Source: Vibrio splendidus
Lineage (GTDB): Bacteria > Pseudomonadota > Gammaproteobacteria > Enterobacterales > Vibrionaceae
Length of the DNA: 64,000 bases
Direction of reading: 5' to 3'
Assembly: GCF_003345295.1 (NCBI RefSeq)
Contig: NZ_CP031055.1
Span: 744,001-808,000 of the forward strand
Below the pieces are notes generated by a model. It ran no database searches. It saw only the letters and a list, made by a program, of their open reading frames with translations, and was not told the DNA's origin. Shown in pieces: positions 42,561 to 51,766 of the stretch. A program made the translations under genes and the position numbers. Each line of letters starts with the position of its first letter. The stretch's first letter is position 1.

Positions 42561-43079
42561 ATGAAAAAAATATTATTGCTGCTTAGTGTGATTCTATTGG
42601 GTGGTTGCGTTGGCATGCCTGAAACGGTTAAGCCCGTTCAACAGTTCGAGTTGGATCGATACCTAGGGAAATGGTACGAAGTGGCTCGTTTAGACCATTC
42701 GTTTGAGCGTGGCTTAGACAACATCAGTGCCGAATACAGTCTGCGTGATGATGGTGGCGTTAAGGTGATTAACCGCGGCTATTCGGCTGAAGATGGCGAA
42801 TGGAACGAGGCGGAAGGCAAAGCGTATTTTGTCGAAGGCAGCGAACAAGGCTATCTGAAGGTGTCGTTCTTTGGTCCATTCTATGGCGCTTATGTGGTGT
42901 TTGAGTTGGATAAAGAGAACTACCAATACGCGTTTGTTTCGGGCCCAGATACTGACTACTTGTGGTTACTTTCAAGAACACCAGAGGTTGCGCCAGAAGT
43001 GATGGAGAAGTTCAAAGCGATGTCTAAAGAGCGTGGCTTCAATACTGATGAATTGATTTACGTTGAGCACAGCAAATAA
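42561..43079 (+). CDS. blc: Outer-membrane lipocalin Blc
   Basis: 172 residues. Signal peptide with lipobox LGGC (MKKILLLLSVILLGGC). The lipocalin signature GKWYEVARLDHSFERG is near residue 34, with ISAEYSLRDDGGVKVINRGY and the second conserved block GAYVVFELDKENYQYAFVSGPDTDYLWLLSRTP. Bacterial Blc is an outer-membrane lipoprotein that binds fatty acids and lysophospholipids and is induced by envelope stress or stationary phase in E. coli. It ends at a bidirectional terminator. Confidence 0.93.
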   Translation: MKKILLLLSVILLGGCVGMPETVKPVQQFELDRYLGKWYEVARLDHSFERGLDNISAEYSLRDDGGVKVINRGYSAEDGEWNEAEGKAYFVEGSEQGYLKVSFFGPFYGAYVVFELDKENYQYAFVSGPDTDYLWLLSRTPEVAPEVMEKFKAMSKERGFNTDELIYVEHSK

Positions 43080-43113
43080 GCTGAGCGCGCGAAGTTAACG
43101 ACAGTTGATTGAG

Positions 43114-43152
43114 AAAAAGGAACAGATGAAGAGTGCACCTGTTCCCTTTTTA
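43114..43152. terminator. Bidirectional terminator between blc and the 43175 gene
   Basis: GGAACAG (43119-43125) pairs with CTGTTCC (43139-43145). A-rich on the left and T-rich on the right give poly-T tails in both directions, fitting the two convergent genes. Confidence 0.82.
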
Positions 43153-43174
43153 TTGGTTTCGTGTTTTGTATGAA

Positions 43175-43549
43175 CTAGCCTTGTCGACGAACCTGCAACA
43201 CGCTGAGCACCGATAGTGAAAGGAAGAACGCAGGATCACTCCAGCCGAAGCCAACAAAAATGCCTGTAAACGCGGCATACAGGGTGATGATGGCACCCAG
43301 CATGTTGGCCACAACCAAACCTTGGATGAGCTTTTTGGCACTGACTCCGGGCTCAATATCTCGCAATAACCAGCTTATCGCGGCGATACCACCAAGGAAG
43401 ATACTGGTGTGTTGAGAGAGAAAATAAGCGTACCTATCATTAATTTCCACGCCGTACATAGGCCACATGACCGTTGGTAGGAAAAACAACGCGAAGGCAA
43501 ACCCTGCGTAAATGATGCCGTGTAGGCCTAAAAACGTTTTATTGTTCAT
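43175..43549 (-). CDS. Hypothetical membrane protein
   Basis: 124 residues with about four hydrophobic segments (residues 10-27, 48-63, 73-97 and 100-118). The pattern NNKTFLGLHGIIYAGFAFALFFLP and a central SIFLGGIAAISWLLRDI resembles small DUF4345-like integral membrane proteins, but I cannot assign it. It follows ydhR on the same strand by 76 bp, probably in one transcript. Confidence 0.75.
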   Translation of the reverse strand: MNNKTFLGLHGIIYAGFAFALFFLPTVMWPMYGVEINDRYAYFLSQHTSIFLGGIAAISWLLRDIEPGVSAKKLIQGLVVANMLGAIITLYAAFTGIFVGFGWSDPAFFLSLSVLSVLQVRRQG

Positions 43550-43625
43550 TTGTTATCTCTCTATCTCGTGCCTTTCGCTGTTTCTATTTTCATTTCAATC
43601 GCTTTGTTTTCATTCAGCGAATTAA

Positions 43626-43931
43626 CTAGTCGTTGATTGGGCCTTTGTTAATGGTAGTTAAAGGCTGATTAACGTCAAAAATCACACCACGTACTTCGTC
43701 GACGCCCATCTGTTTAAGGCGAGCGCTATGCATCGCTAGGTACGTCTCTGCACTGAGTTGGTCTTCAAAAAGATAGACACCACCGCCCAGTTTTTCAGCT
43801 TCATTTTCTGTCCAGATTTTCCAGATCATACCCGGTTCGTTGTTAATAGACTTTGCTAGGTCAACGAGTGCGTTCGACATCTCTTCACCAAATGGGCCGC
43901 TAAATTCAAAATCGACTTGTAATAATTTCAT
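43626..43931 (-). CDS. ydhR: YdhR-type monooxygenase-fold protein
   Basis: 101 residues matching YdhR: LLQVDFEFSGPFGEEMSNALVDLAKSINNEPGMIWKIWTENEAEKLGGGVYLF, and RLKQMGVDEVRGVIFDVNQPLTTIN. The fold is a dimeric ferredoxin-like barrel resembling ActVA-Orf6 monooxygenases; the physiological substrate is not established. It is divergent from a LysR gene with about 156 bp between, so it is a likely LysR target. Confidence 0.88.
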   Translation of the reverse strand: MKLLQVDFEFSGPFGEEMSNALVDLAKSINNEPGMIWKIWTENEAEKLGGGVYLFEDQLSAETYLAMHSARLKQMGVDEVRGVIFDVNQPLTTINKGPIND

Positions 43932-44087
43932 GGTTATTTCTCCAAACAGTTACTTGGTATTGCGCTGAGACTCATGGTCATTTCGCAAAACATAGGAGGC
44001 TTGATTGCCTGTTGAAATAGATATTACCTGTAAAAAACAGACAGAAAAGTTCATAATATAGTTAATAAATGTCAGGATTTTAGACCA

Positions 44088-44999
44088 ATGAGATTAAAGA
44101 CCACCCTCGACCAATGGCAAACACTCTATGAGATAGACCGGGCTGGCAGCATTCAGGCGGCGGCACTGCAATTGAATAAGAGCCACACCACGCTGATTTA
44201 TGCGTTGAGAAAACTGGAAGATCAACTGGGCGTGTCTTTGGTTCAGGTTGAAGGTCGTCGGGCGGTACTGTCGGAAGACGGAAAGTCGCTGCTGCGCCGA
44301 GCGAGTAGCATGTTGGAACAAGCTCGCGAGCTAGAGTTGATTAGTGAACAGCTAGCAAAAGGTATGGAGTCTGAAATTGTGGTGGCGGTTGATCATTTGT
44401 GTTGTCTTGAGCGCCTTTACAAACCTATGGCTGCGTTTATGGCTGAGAATAACACCACATCAATACAAGTGATTGAAACTTCATTGTCTAAGACCACGGA
44501 AATGGTCATTCAAGAATTGGTTGATGTTGCCATTATCAACTTACCGATCACCAATTATCCTGCTGAAGCCTTTGGTTTTACGATGATGGAGCCTGTCGTT
44601 GCTTGCTCGCACCCGTTAGCTAGCATGTCATCCATATCGCTTAATCAGCTGTCGTCTCTTCCACAAATTGTGGTGAGAGATTTAGGTGCTCAAGCTAGTC
44701 AAGGCAGTAAAAAACAAGGTGAGAAAAAGGATGTAGGGTGGTTGAAGTCGAGTCAGCGTATTACGGTGGATAATTTCGACCATGCGTTTGGCGCGGTAGG
44801 GCAGGGTGTGGGCTATTGCCGATTGCCTAAGCACATTGTTGAAAGTCGAGGAAGTGACAAGCTCACTGTGTTGAACGTGGAAAATGGCAGTGGGTATCAC
44901 GTTCCGCTGCACCTGACTTTGCCAAAAGGAGCCAAGACAGGCCCTGCTGCTAATCGTTTCTATGAACTGCTTCTTGAATCAGCCCAGAATGCGGACTAG
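44088..44999 (+). CDS. LysR-family regulator
   Basis: 303 residues. The N-terminal HTH is LDQWQTLYEIDRAGSIQAAALQLNKSHTTLIYALRKLEDQLGVSLVQVEGRRAVLSEDG, followed by a typical effector domain (SEIVVAVDHLCCLERLYKPMAAF, VVACSHPLASMSSISLNQL). Divergent from ydhR; the gap contains AT-rich sequence and no perfect dyad that I can see. It ends 29 bp from the convergent TetR gene. Confidence 0.9.
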   Translation: MRLKTTLDQWQTLYEIDRAGSIQAAALQLNKSHTTLIYALRKLEDQLGVSLVQVEGRRAVLSEDGKSLLRRASSMLEQARELELISEQLAKGMESEIVVAVDHLCCLERLYKPMAAFMAENNTTSIQVIETSLSKTTEMVIQELVDVAIINLPITNYPAEAFGFTMMEPVVACSHPLASMSSISLNQLSSLPQIVVRDLGAQASQGSKKQGEKKDVGWLKSSQRITVDNFDHAFGAVGQGVGYCRLPKHIVESRGSDKLTVLNVENGSGYHVPLHLTLPKGAKTGPAANRFYELLLESAQNAD

Positions 45000-45027
45000 G
45001 TGCTATGAGAAACTTAGCTATGGGCTA

Positions 45028-45642
45028 TTAACGAGGTTGGTTGCCGTTTAAGAATAGTGCGACACATTCACGCGTGTAGTGAAGTCTTTCATCTTGTGAC
45101 TCACCGCTATCGTGTCCGAAGAATCCCCAATACGCCGATTTGCCGTGAAACATCAGCAACAGTTGGCGTGCAGCAATGACTGGTGAGCTTGATGTCGACA
45201 GTGTGAGATCACCAGATTCTATTTTCGACTGTAGGTAATCGGCGAGTAATTTTGTGGTTTTCTGAGGCCCAGTTTCTAAATAGATTGAGGCGATCTCTGG
45301 ATGCGTATTCGCTTGGCTAATGGCATTTTGGAAGGTTTGTCTAGATTGCTCATCAAGTAACAAATCCTGAAATTTCACACCAAATTTCACCAACTCATCA
45401 CCCACCGCTGCATCCATATCAAAGGCAGCAGGACTGAGTTCTCGCTCCGCACACTTGGTTTGCATGCAGGTTTCGAAAAGTTCGTCTTTGTTTTTAAAGT
45501 GAGAGTAGACCGTTTGCTTGGAAACGTTCGCTGCTTTGGCTATCTGATCCATATTGATCTTGAAGCCATGTTCAGAGAAAAGTTGGCTGGCTGCGGTTAA
45601 GATCTGCGATCTCTTCTGTTCACTCTTGATGATTTTAGTCAC
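45028..45642 (-). CDS. TetR-family regulator of the RND pump
   Basis: 204 residues. The HTH reads SQILTAASQLFSEHGFKINMDQIAKAANVSKQTVYSHFKNKDELFETCM, followed by a TetR_C/AefR-like C-terminal region (SPVIAARQLLLMFHGKSAYWGFFG). It is divergent from an RND efflux pair; a perfect 27-bp palindrome lies between and is the obvious operator. Such repressors bind pump substrates and derepress the pump. Confidence 0.92.
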   Translation of the reverse strand: MTKIIKSEQKRSQILTAASQLFSEHGFKINMDQIAKAANVSKQTVYSHFKNKDELFETCMQTKCAERELSPAAFDMDAAVGDELVKFGVKFQDLLLDEQSRQTFQNAISQANTHPEIASIYLETGPQKTTKLLADYLQSKIESGDLTLSTSSSPVIAARQLLLMFHGKSAYWGFFGHDSGESQDERLHYTRECVALFLNGNQPR

Positions 45643-45653
45643 GTGCTTGCTTC

Positions 45654-45714
45654 TCGTTACTTAGTGTTGGGTCGTTACCTAGTGCTGTCTCGTTACTTAG
45701 TTCTGTCTCGTTGC
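45654..45714. repeat. 18-bp tandem repeat, about 3.4 copies
   Basis: TCGTTAC recurs at 45654, 45672 and 45690, with TCGTTGC at 45708, each 18 bp apart. Units read TCGTTACTTAGTGTTGGG and near variants. It lies just upstream of the TetR start, probably within its 5' leader. Confidence 0.85.
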
Positions 45715-45820
45715 GTTTGTATCTTTAAATATTTGTCTGAGTGTTTCTCGATACAGGCTAAGCATTATGCTTTTTGTGATGGTTTTATCAATCATTAACG
45801 ATGAAACTTATTTTTAACAT

Positions 45821-45847
45821 AATCAAACTAGACAGTCTAGTTTGATT
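45821..45847 (+). promoter_or_regulatory. Perfect 27-bp palindrome, TetR operator
   Basis: AATCAAACTAGAC (45821-45833), one central A, then GTCTAGTTTGATT (45835-45847), exact reverse complements. It lies 52 bp before the adaptor gene start and 179 bp before the TetR start, so one site could control both. Confidence 0.83.
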
Positions 45848-45898
45848 TGGTTAGTCTAAAAAAAGAACATAATTGAGTACCGCATAGGAACAGTACGT

Positions 45899-47014
45899 AT
45901 GTATAAATTGATGAAGGGAAGCGCAGTAGCAGTGGCGTTGTCGGCTTTTCTTGTTGGATGCGGCGAAAAGGAACAAGCCCAAGAGTCGGATGATTCAACC
46001 GCTAAAACGACTTCGAGCGTCCAAACCATTTTAACCGTGGAAACGATGGCTTTGGCGCTGTCTTCTTCTTATGCAGTACAACGCGAATATGTCGGTGTCG
46101 TTAAGGCGGGACAGCAGGCTAATTTAGGTTTTGAATTGGCAGGTAAAGTGCGAGAAATCTTAGTTGATGTCGGTGACACAGTAACCGAAGGCCAACCGCT
46201 AATCAGATTAGATATCCAACTGTTGCAGACCGAAGCTAGCCAACTGAAAGCGCAAGCCGACGAAGTGGAAGCTCAATTGAGCTTGGTGGCGGCAAACTTG
46301 AAACGCCAACGTTCATTAAAAGCCAAAGGTTTCAGTGCGGAAGCTGAAATTGACTCGCTGACCAGTGAGCAACGTGTGTTGCAAGCAAACTTGTTACGTA
46401 TTGATGCGTCTGTGAAAGGTAATGACCTAAAACAGGTTAAATCTACGGTGCGTGCCCCATACTCTGGCACCATCGCGACACGTTTTGTCTCACTAGGAGA
46501 TGTGGTGAATGTGGGCAACCCAACACTGACACTGCTTGCCTCTGAAGGTAAAGAAGCGTTCATTGGTATTCCTGCACATCAAATGCAAAAAGTGACTTCA
46601 CTTTCCTCACCAAGTATTCGAGTCGGGCGTAGTGAGTACGCGGTGAACTTGCTGAATCCTGGGGCGATGGTGGATACTCAATCTCGCAGTGTCGGCTTAC
46701 GTTACCTTTTTCCTGATCAAGCTTCAGTATTAGAAGGGCAGCTTGCTTATCTTAAGTTTGATGAGCAAATTGATGACCAAGGTTATTGGGTTCCATTAAC
46801 CGGTTTGATTGATGGTCTGCGCGGTGTGTGGAACATCTTTGTGGTTGGTGAAGATAATAAGGTGGAGCGCCGAAGTGTTCAGGTGCTGTTTGCCAACAAT
46901 CAGCAAGCTTATGTGAGCGGTGCGATTACAGAAGGCGAGCAGGTGATAGCCAGTGGCTTACATCGTTTGGTTCCGGGTCAAACTGTTAATCCAGCAAGCG
47001 TTTCTGCTGAATAG
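45899..47014 (+). CDS. RND efflux periplasmic adaptor lipoprotein
   Basis: 371 residues. Signal peptide with lipobox LVGC (MKGSAVAVALSAFLVGC). Membrane-fusion-protein layout: lipoyl half-motif ANLGFELAGKVREILVDVGDTVTEGQPLIRL, a short helical hairpin (TEASQLKAQADEVEAQLSLV), the second lipoyl half VRAPYSGTIATRFVSLGDVVNVG, then a barrel domain. It links the RND pump to an outer-membrane channel, which is not encoded here. The permease begins 9 bp later. Confidence 0.92.
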   Translation: MYKLMKGSAVAVALSAFLVGCGEKEQAQESDDSTAKTTSSVQTILTVETMALALSSSYAVQREYVGVVKAGQQANLGFELAGKVREILVDVGDTVTEGQPLIRLDIQLLQTEASQLKAQADEVEAQLSLVAANLKRQRSLKAKGFSAEAEIDSLTSEQRVLQANLLRIDASVKGNDLKQVKSTVRAPYSGTIATRFVSLGDVVNVGNPTLTLLASEGKEAFIGIPAHQMQKVTSLSSPSIRVGRSEYAVNLLNPGAMVDTQSRSVGLRYLFPDQASVLEGQLAYLKFDEQIDDQGYWVPLTGLIDGLRGVWNIFVVGEDNKVERRSVQVLFANNQQAYVSGAITEGEQVIASGLHRLVPGQTVNPASVSAE

Positions 47015-47022
47015 GAAATAGT

Positions 47023-50000
47023 ATGAAAATCATAGAGACTATTTCCAACACTCGACTACTTATTTTAATGACCGCGCTGCTCATGGTGAGTGGTATTTCT
47101 GCGTTCATGACGCTGCCGCGTGCAGAAGATCCAGTCATCATCAACCGTTACGCGAACATTACTACGAGCTTCCCTGGCGCCAGTGCCGAACGTGTTGAAA
47201 CCTTGGTTACTGAGGTGATTGAGAACAAGCTGCGTGAGCTGAGTGAAGTTAAGTTAGTGAGCTCAACCTCAAGGCCGGGCGTGTCTATTGTCACGCTCGA
47301 ATTGAATGACACCATCACCGAGCCAGAACCCGTCTGGTCTCAAGCTCGTGACAAGCTATCTGACATCGAATCTATTTTGCCAGCGGGCTCTCATTCTCCC
47401 GATCTCGACAGCGACCACACCTATGCCTTTACCACGATTACCGCGCTGACTTGGTCTGGTGCAGGTGAGCCGGATCGACTGACGCTTGGCCGTTATGCCA
47501 AAGAGTTAGCCAAACGGTTGAGAACCTTATCGGGTACTGAATTCGTTGACGAATACGGGATGCCACAAGAAGAGATTCAAATCAGTTTACGCACCGCAGA
47601 CGCTGCTGCCCTTGGGCGTTCAAGTGCCAATATTGCAGAGTCTCTTGAAGGAGCGGATGCTAAAAACTCTGCCGGTGAATTAGTCAGTGCGTATTCTCGC
47701 TTTGGCTTAGAGATTAAGTCTGAACTTGATTCCATTGAACGTATTAAACAAGTGCCAATAGCCACTGATAGCAAAGGTCACATTATCCGTATGGAAGACA
47801 TTGCTTCTGTGAAACGTGGTGAGAAAACCCCACAAGACCAGATTGCCATTATTGATGGTGAGCCGGGTGTGATTGTCGCGGCAAGAATGCATCCTGATCT
47901 GCGAGTCGATAACTGGACGTCGCGAGCCAACGCGCTCATCAGTCGATTTGAGCAAGAGCTGCCGAGCAATATTCAGGTCAACGTGCTTTTCAATCAGCAA
48001 GGCTATACCGAAACACGCTTGGACGATTTGGGCAAAAGTTTGATGATCGGTTTCGTGCTGATCTTGATTGTGTTGTTTGTCACTTTAGGCGTGCGTGCCG
48101 CGATCTTAGTGGCGATTTCTCTGCCGTTAACCTCATTACTGACCTTGTCGATCATGAAAATGACCGGTGTGCCGATTAACCAAATGTCGGTAACCGGCTT
48201 GATTGTGGCATTAGGCATCATGGTCGATAACGCGGTGGTGATGGTCGACACCATTCAAGCTTACCGATTGAAAGGGCAACAGCGAGCAGAAGCGACCATG
48301 AATGCATTGAAGCATTTATGGGTACCGTTGTTAGGTTCCACTTTGACTACCGTTTTGGCGTTTGCACCAATCATTTTGATGCCGGGCGCATCGGGTGAAT
48401 TCGTTGGCGGTATTGCGATTACGGTGTCTTTCTCGTTGATAGGCTCTTACATAATCTCGCACACCTTAATCGCAGGCTTAGCGACCAAGCTACTGCCGGA
48501 ACAACTCAGCGATGTTGATAAGAAGGGGCAGCATCATTGGTACATGACGGGCTTAAGAATTCCTGCACTAACACGTTGGTTCTCGTCTTCTGTTCGCTTT
48601 GGTGTCACGCATCCAATCATCACTATTGCTTTGGTGTTGTTGGTTCCGTTTACGGGTTACTGGAGTATGTCTCAGCTGACTGAGCAATTCTTCCCGCCAT
48701 CTGATAGAGACATGTTTGAGATTCAGGTTTACATGCCGCCGCAAGCGAGTGTTTATGCTACGAAGAATACCTCTGAAAAAATAGACGATATCATTCATCG
48801 CTACCCAGAAGTGGAACGCATTGATTGGCTAGTGGGCGCGAACTTCCCATCGTTTTATTACAACCTACAAGCGAGGCAAAACAACGCGCCGTACTTCTCG
48901 CAAGCGATGGTGAAAACAGAAAACTTTGATCAAGCCAATGCGCTAATTCCAGAACTTCAAAAGGTGTTAGATAAAGAAGTACCACAGGCGCAGATCTTGG
49001 TACGAAAGCTTAATCAAGGGCCTCCATTTACCGCGCCCGTTGAGTTGCGCGTTTATGGTGAAAATCTGGATACGCTCAAAGCGATTGGTGAAGATGTACG
49101 CTTGATTCTTGCAGGTGTCCCTCATGTGACTCACACAAGGGAAACACTGCAACCGGGTACGCCGAAGGTGTGGTTGAAGGTCGATGAAGATACCGCGAAA
49201 CTCAACGGTATTTCATTGAACCAATTTGCTGGCATGTTGCAAACCACACTAACTGGTCGTGAAAGTGGCTCGGTGATTGAGGGCAGTGAATCGGTGCCAA
49301 TTCGTGTTCGTGTCGCGGATGACGCGCGTGAGGATCTTTCGCACCTGAGTAATATTCGTTTGCCGATCAGTTCAGATGTCTACTCAACCGGTATCAATGT
49401 GTCTACCTTAGCCGAGCTTGAACTGACGACCAGTCGCGGTGCGATTACTCGTCGTAACGGGCAGCGTGTGAATACCATCGAGGGTTACATTGAAGCGGGT
49501 GTTCTACCTCAAACCGTACTTAATGAATTCCAAAAACGCTTAGCAAGCTATGAGATGCCATCGGGTTACACCATTGGTTTTGGTGGCGAATCAGCGGAGC
49601 GAGACAATTCAGTCAATAGCCTGATCTCGAATGTCGCTGTTGTGGTGGTATTGATGGTTTTGGTGGTGGTGATGTCGTTCAACTCGTTCCGAATGAGTAG
49701 TATCATCTTCATGGTAGCAGGATTGGCTGGTGGGCTAGGGCTGTTGTCGGTATGGATCTTCGGTTATCCGTTCGGCTTCACGGTGATCATCGCCATGCTC
49801 GGGATTGCGGGCTTAGCAATTAACGCTGCTATCGTGATTTTGACGGAATTAAAACTCGATAAGCAAGCCTCATCAGGCAATGTGGATGCGGTGGTAGAAG
49901 CTGTGATGTCGTGTACTCGTCATATCAGCTCGACCACGATTACAACCGTTGGTGGCTTTATGCCGTTGATTATTGCTGGTGGCGGTTTCTGGCCCCCATT

Positions 50001-50121
50001 TGCGGTCGCGATTGTCGGCGGTACAGTATTAACCACCCTTATCTCGTTCTACTTTGTGCCTGTGGTTTATCATTTGATGACTAAAAATCAGCGCAAAACC
50101 GTCGTCGAACCAACAGCATAA
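47023..50121 (+). CDS. RND efflux permease
   Basis: A 1032-residue inner-membrane RND pump with twelve membrane segments and two large periplasmic domains. N-terminal MKIIETISNTRLLILMTALLMVSGISAFMTLPRAEDPVI; membrane segment 4 reads IVALGIMVDNAVVMVDTIQAY, where AcrB has an Asp-Asp pair and here only one of the two is Asp; the fourth-domain block GGIAITVSFSLIGSYIISHTLI follows. Segment 10 has IAMLGIAGLAINAAIVILTELK. The variation suggests a branch distinct from AcrB. Substrates unknown; co-transcribed with the adaptor under TetR control. Confidence 0.93.
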   Translation: MKIIETISNTRLLILMTALLMVSGISAFMTLPRAEDPVIINRYANITTSFPGASAERVETLVTEVIENKLRELSEVKLVSSTSRPGVSIVTLELNDTITEPEPVWSQARDKLSDIESILPAGSHSPDLDSDHTYAFTTITALTWSGAGEPDRLTLGRYAKELAKRLRTLSGTEFVDEYGMPQEEIQISLRTADAAALGRSSANIAESLEGADAKNSAGELVSAYSRFGLEIKSELDSIERIKQVPIATDSKGHIIRMEDIASVKRGEKTPQDQIAIIDGEPGVIVAARMHPDLRVDNWTSRANALISRFEQELPSNIQVNVLFNQQGYTETRLDDLGKSLMIGFVLILIVLFVTLGVRAAILVAISLPLTSLLTLSIMKMTGVPINQMSVTGLIVALGIMVDNAVVMVDTIQAYRLKGQQRAEATMNALKHLWVPLLGSTLTTVLAFAPIILMPGASGEFVGGIAITVSFSLIGSYIISHTLIAGLATKLLPEQLSDVDKKGQHHWYMTGLRIPALTRWFSSSVRFGVTHPIITIALVLLVPFTGYWSMSQLTEQFFPPSDRDMFEIQVYMPPQASVYATKNTSEKIDDIIHRYPEVERIDWLVGANFPSFYYNLQARQNNAPYFSQAMVKTENFDQANALIPELQKVLDKEVPQAQILVRKLNQGPPFTAPVELRVYGENLDTLKAIGEDVRLILAGVPHVTHTRETLQPGTPKVWLKVDEDTAKLNGISLNQFAGMLQTTLTGRESGSVIEGSESVPIRVRVADDAREDLSHLSNIRLPISSDVYSTGINVSTLAELELTTSRGAITRRNGQRVNTIEGYIEAGVLPQTVLNEFQKRLASYEMPSGYTIGFGGESAERDNSVNSLISNVAVVVVLMVLVVVMSFNSFRMSSIIFMVAGLAGGLGLLSVWIFGYPFGFTVIIAMLGIAGLAINAAIVILTELKLDKQASSGNVDAVVEAVMSCTRHISSTTITTVGGFMPLIIAGGGFWPPFAVAIVGGTVLTTLISFYFVPVVYHLMTKNQRKTVVEPTA

Positions 50122-50864
50122 TCTCTTCTTTGGTGACCCTTACTCCTCTCTATTGAGGGGAGTAACACCCACTTAAAACCCATCAAAATACTCATGAAAT
50201 CGGCTTTTTATCCCCATTTCTGCCCGTTTTCTGCTGCGTATAACTGACATGATTATCATAAAAAGCAGGGTGTTATTTGAATTCCTGATGGGTTGCTGTC
50301 TGAAGTGATGCCTTTTCTAAATACCTTTAAAATCTTATGTGAATTCATAAATTTGACAGTCATCACACTTTGCTTAATTCGCTCTTTCTAATGTAATCAA
50401 TCATTATTGTTTTTACTGCGTGTTTACTTTTCTCTCTCCCGTTTCGCTTTAATCCTTTTCCGCACATGGCTCGACTCGTGTGGCACGTTCATGTTGTGCG
50501 TCTGAATTGCATCAATTTCCTACATCTTACTTTCATAACTGGAAGGTTAGTTTCCAAGTTTGTTTGGTGAGCTTTCAATTTCAACTCCTCATAATGCGCC
50601 AAATGTAACAATGTATTTCAAAGTGTAACAATTAAGTCATATTTTTTGTGTGGTTTTAACCGTGCGGCAATGTTTCGGCTACGCAGCACTGTCGTTTTAA
50701 CTTGGCAGTTCAACTGTTCAACTGTCGACTGTTCAAGATAGTGGCTAATTCCGTTTCGCTTTGAGATGCGTCGTTTCACATGCTCAACACATAAATATTC
50801 TAATGACCATGACAACCAGTACTCGGGCGTTCGTTCTGAGGCTGGATAACCATCGAGAAAGTTA
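50122..50864. other. Long intergenic region upstream of cyoA
   Basis: 743 bp. It contains a hairpin after the RND gene (TTACTCCTCTC 50140-50150 with GAGGGGAGTAA 50155-50165) and, near 50604-50632, a direct repeat TGTAACAAT 20 bp apart. The 3' part also carries a GTTCAACT-type short repeat. A 90-codon minus frame over 50618-50890 has no ribosome site and overlaps the cyoA start, so I do not call it. cyo promoters must lie here. Confidence 0.6.
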
Positions 50865-51761
50865 ATGGAAGCTTCAAGATATAAACGCATTTTATCGAGA
50901 GCAAATCTGTCGAGGATTGGTTTGGTGGGAACCGTCCTGATGCTCGAAGGATGTAACTCCGCATTGCTCGACCCAAAAGGTAGCGTTGGCGTTCAGGAAA
51001 AGGAGCTGATTATTACTGCTCTGTTGCTGATGCTGATTGTCGTCATCCCCGTGATCCTGATGACCATCTACTTTGCTTATAGATACCGTGAAAGCAACAC
51101 CACAGAAGAGTATGCACCTGACTGGGCGCACTCAACCAAGATTGAAATAGTGGTATGGACGATTCCAATCATCATTATTGCGATTCTGGCCACCATCACT
51201 TGGCGAACAACACACGAACTAGAGCCTTCCAAGCCTCTGGAGAGTGACGTTAAGCCTATGGTGATCGAAGTGGTCTCTCTGGACTGGAAGTGGCTGTTCA
51301 TCTATCCGGAGCAAAACATTGCGACGGTTAACTATGTTGCGTTCCCGAAAGATGTACCGGTGACGTTTAAGCTAACTTCAGACAACATCATGAACGCGTT
51401 CTTTATCCCGCGTCTTGGCTCGCAGATCTACGCGATGCCGGGAATGGTGACCAAGCTGAATTTGATCGCGAACCACGAAGGTGACTTCAAAGGTTTTGCA
51501 TCGAACTACAGTGGTAAAGGGTTCTCTCAAATGAAATTCACCGCATCAGCCATGCCTGATCAAGTGGCGTTTCTAAACTGGGTGGAAAAAGTGAAAGCTA
51601 GCCCAGACCGTATTGAAGACTGGGAGCAATTCCGTTCATTGGCTGCGCCGAGTGTGGCTGAACCTGTGACTTTGTTCTCCAGTATCCCACCATTTTTATT
51701 CACTGATGTCGTGACCCAGCACCCTGGTTCAATGAACTGTTTGCCGGAAACCCAAGGATAA
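50865..51761 (+). CDS. cyoA: Cytochrome bo3 ubiquinol oxidase subunit II
   Basis: 298 residues. Lipoprotein-type signal ending LEGC-NSALLDPKG, as in CyoA. Two membrane segments follow (ELIITALLLMLIVVIPVILMTIYFAYRY and EIVVWTIPIIIIAILATITW), then a cupredoxin-like domain with NAFFIPRLGSQIYAMPGM. The CuA ligands of cytochrome c oxidases are absent, as expected for a quinol oxidase. First gene of cyoABCDE; GAGAAAG precedes the ATG. Confidence 0.95.
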   Translation: MEASRYKRILSRANLSRIGLVGTVLMLEGCNSALLDPKGSVGVQEKELIITALLLMLIVVIPVILMTIYFAYRYRESNTTEEYAPDWAHSTKIEIVVWTIPIIIIAILATITWRTTHELEPSKPLESDVKPMVIEVVSLDWKWLFIYPEQNIATVNYVAFPKDVPVTFKLTSDNIMNAFFIPRLGSQIYAMPGMVTKLNLIANHEGDFKGFASNYSGKGFSQMKFTASAMPDQVAFLNWVEKVKASPDRIEDWEQFRSLAAPSVAEPVTLFSSIPPFLFTDVVTQHPGSMNCLPETQG

Positions 51762-51766
51762 TCGTC

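Noticed and set aside
50618..50890. 90-codon minus frame before cyoA
   Set aside because: It overlaps the cyoA start, has no ribosome site and covers short repeats.
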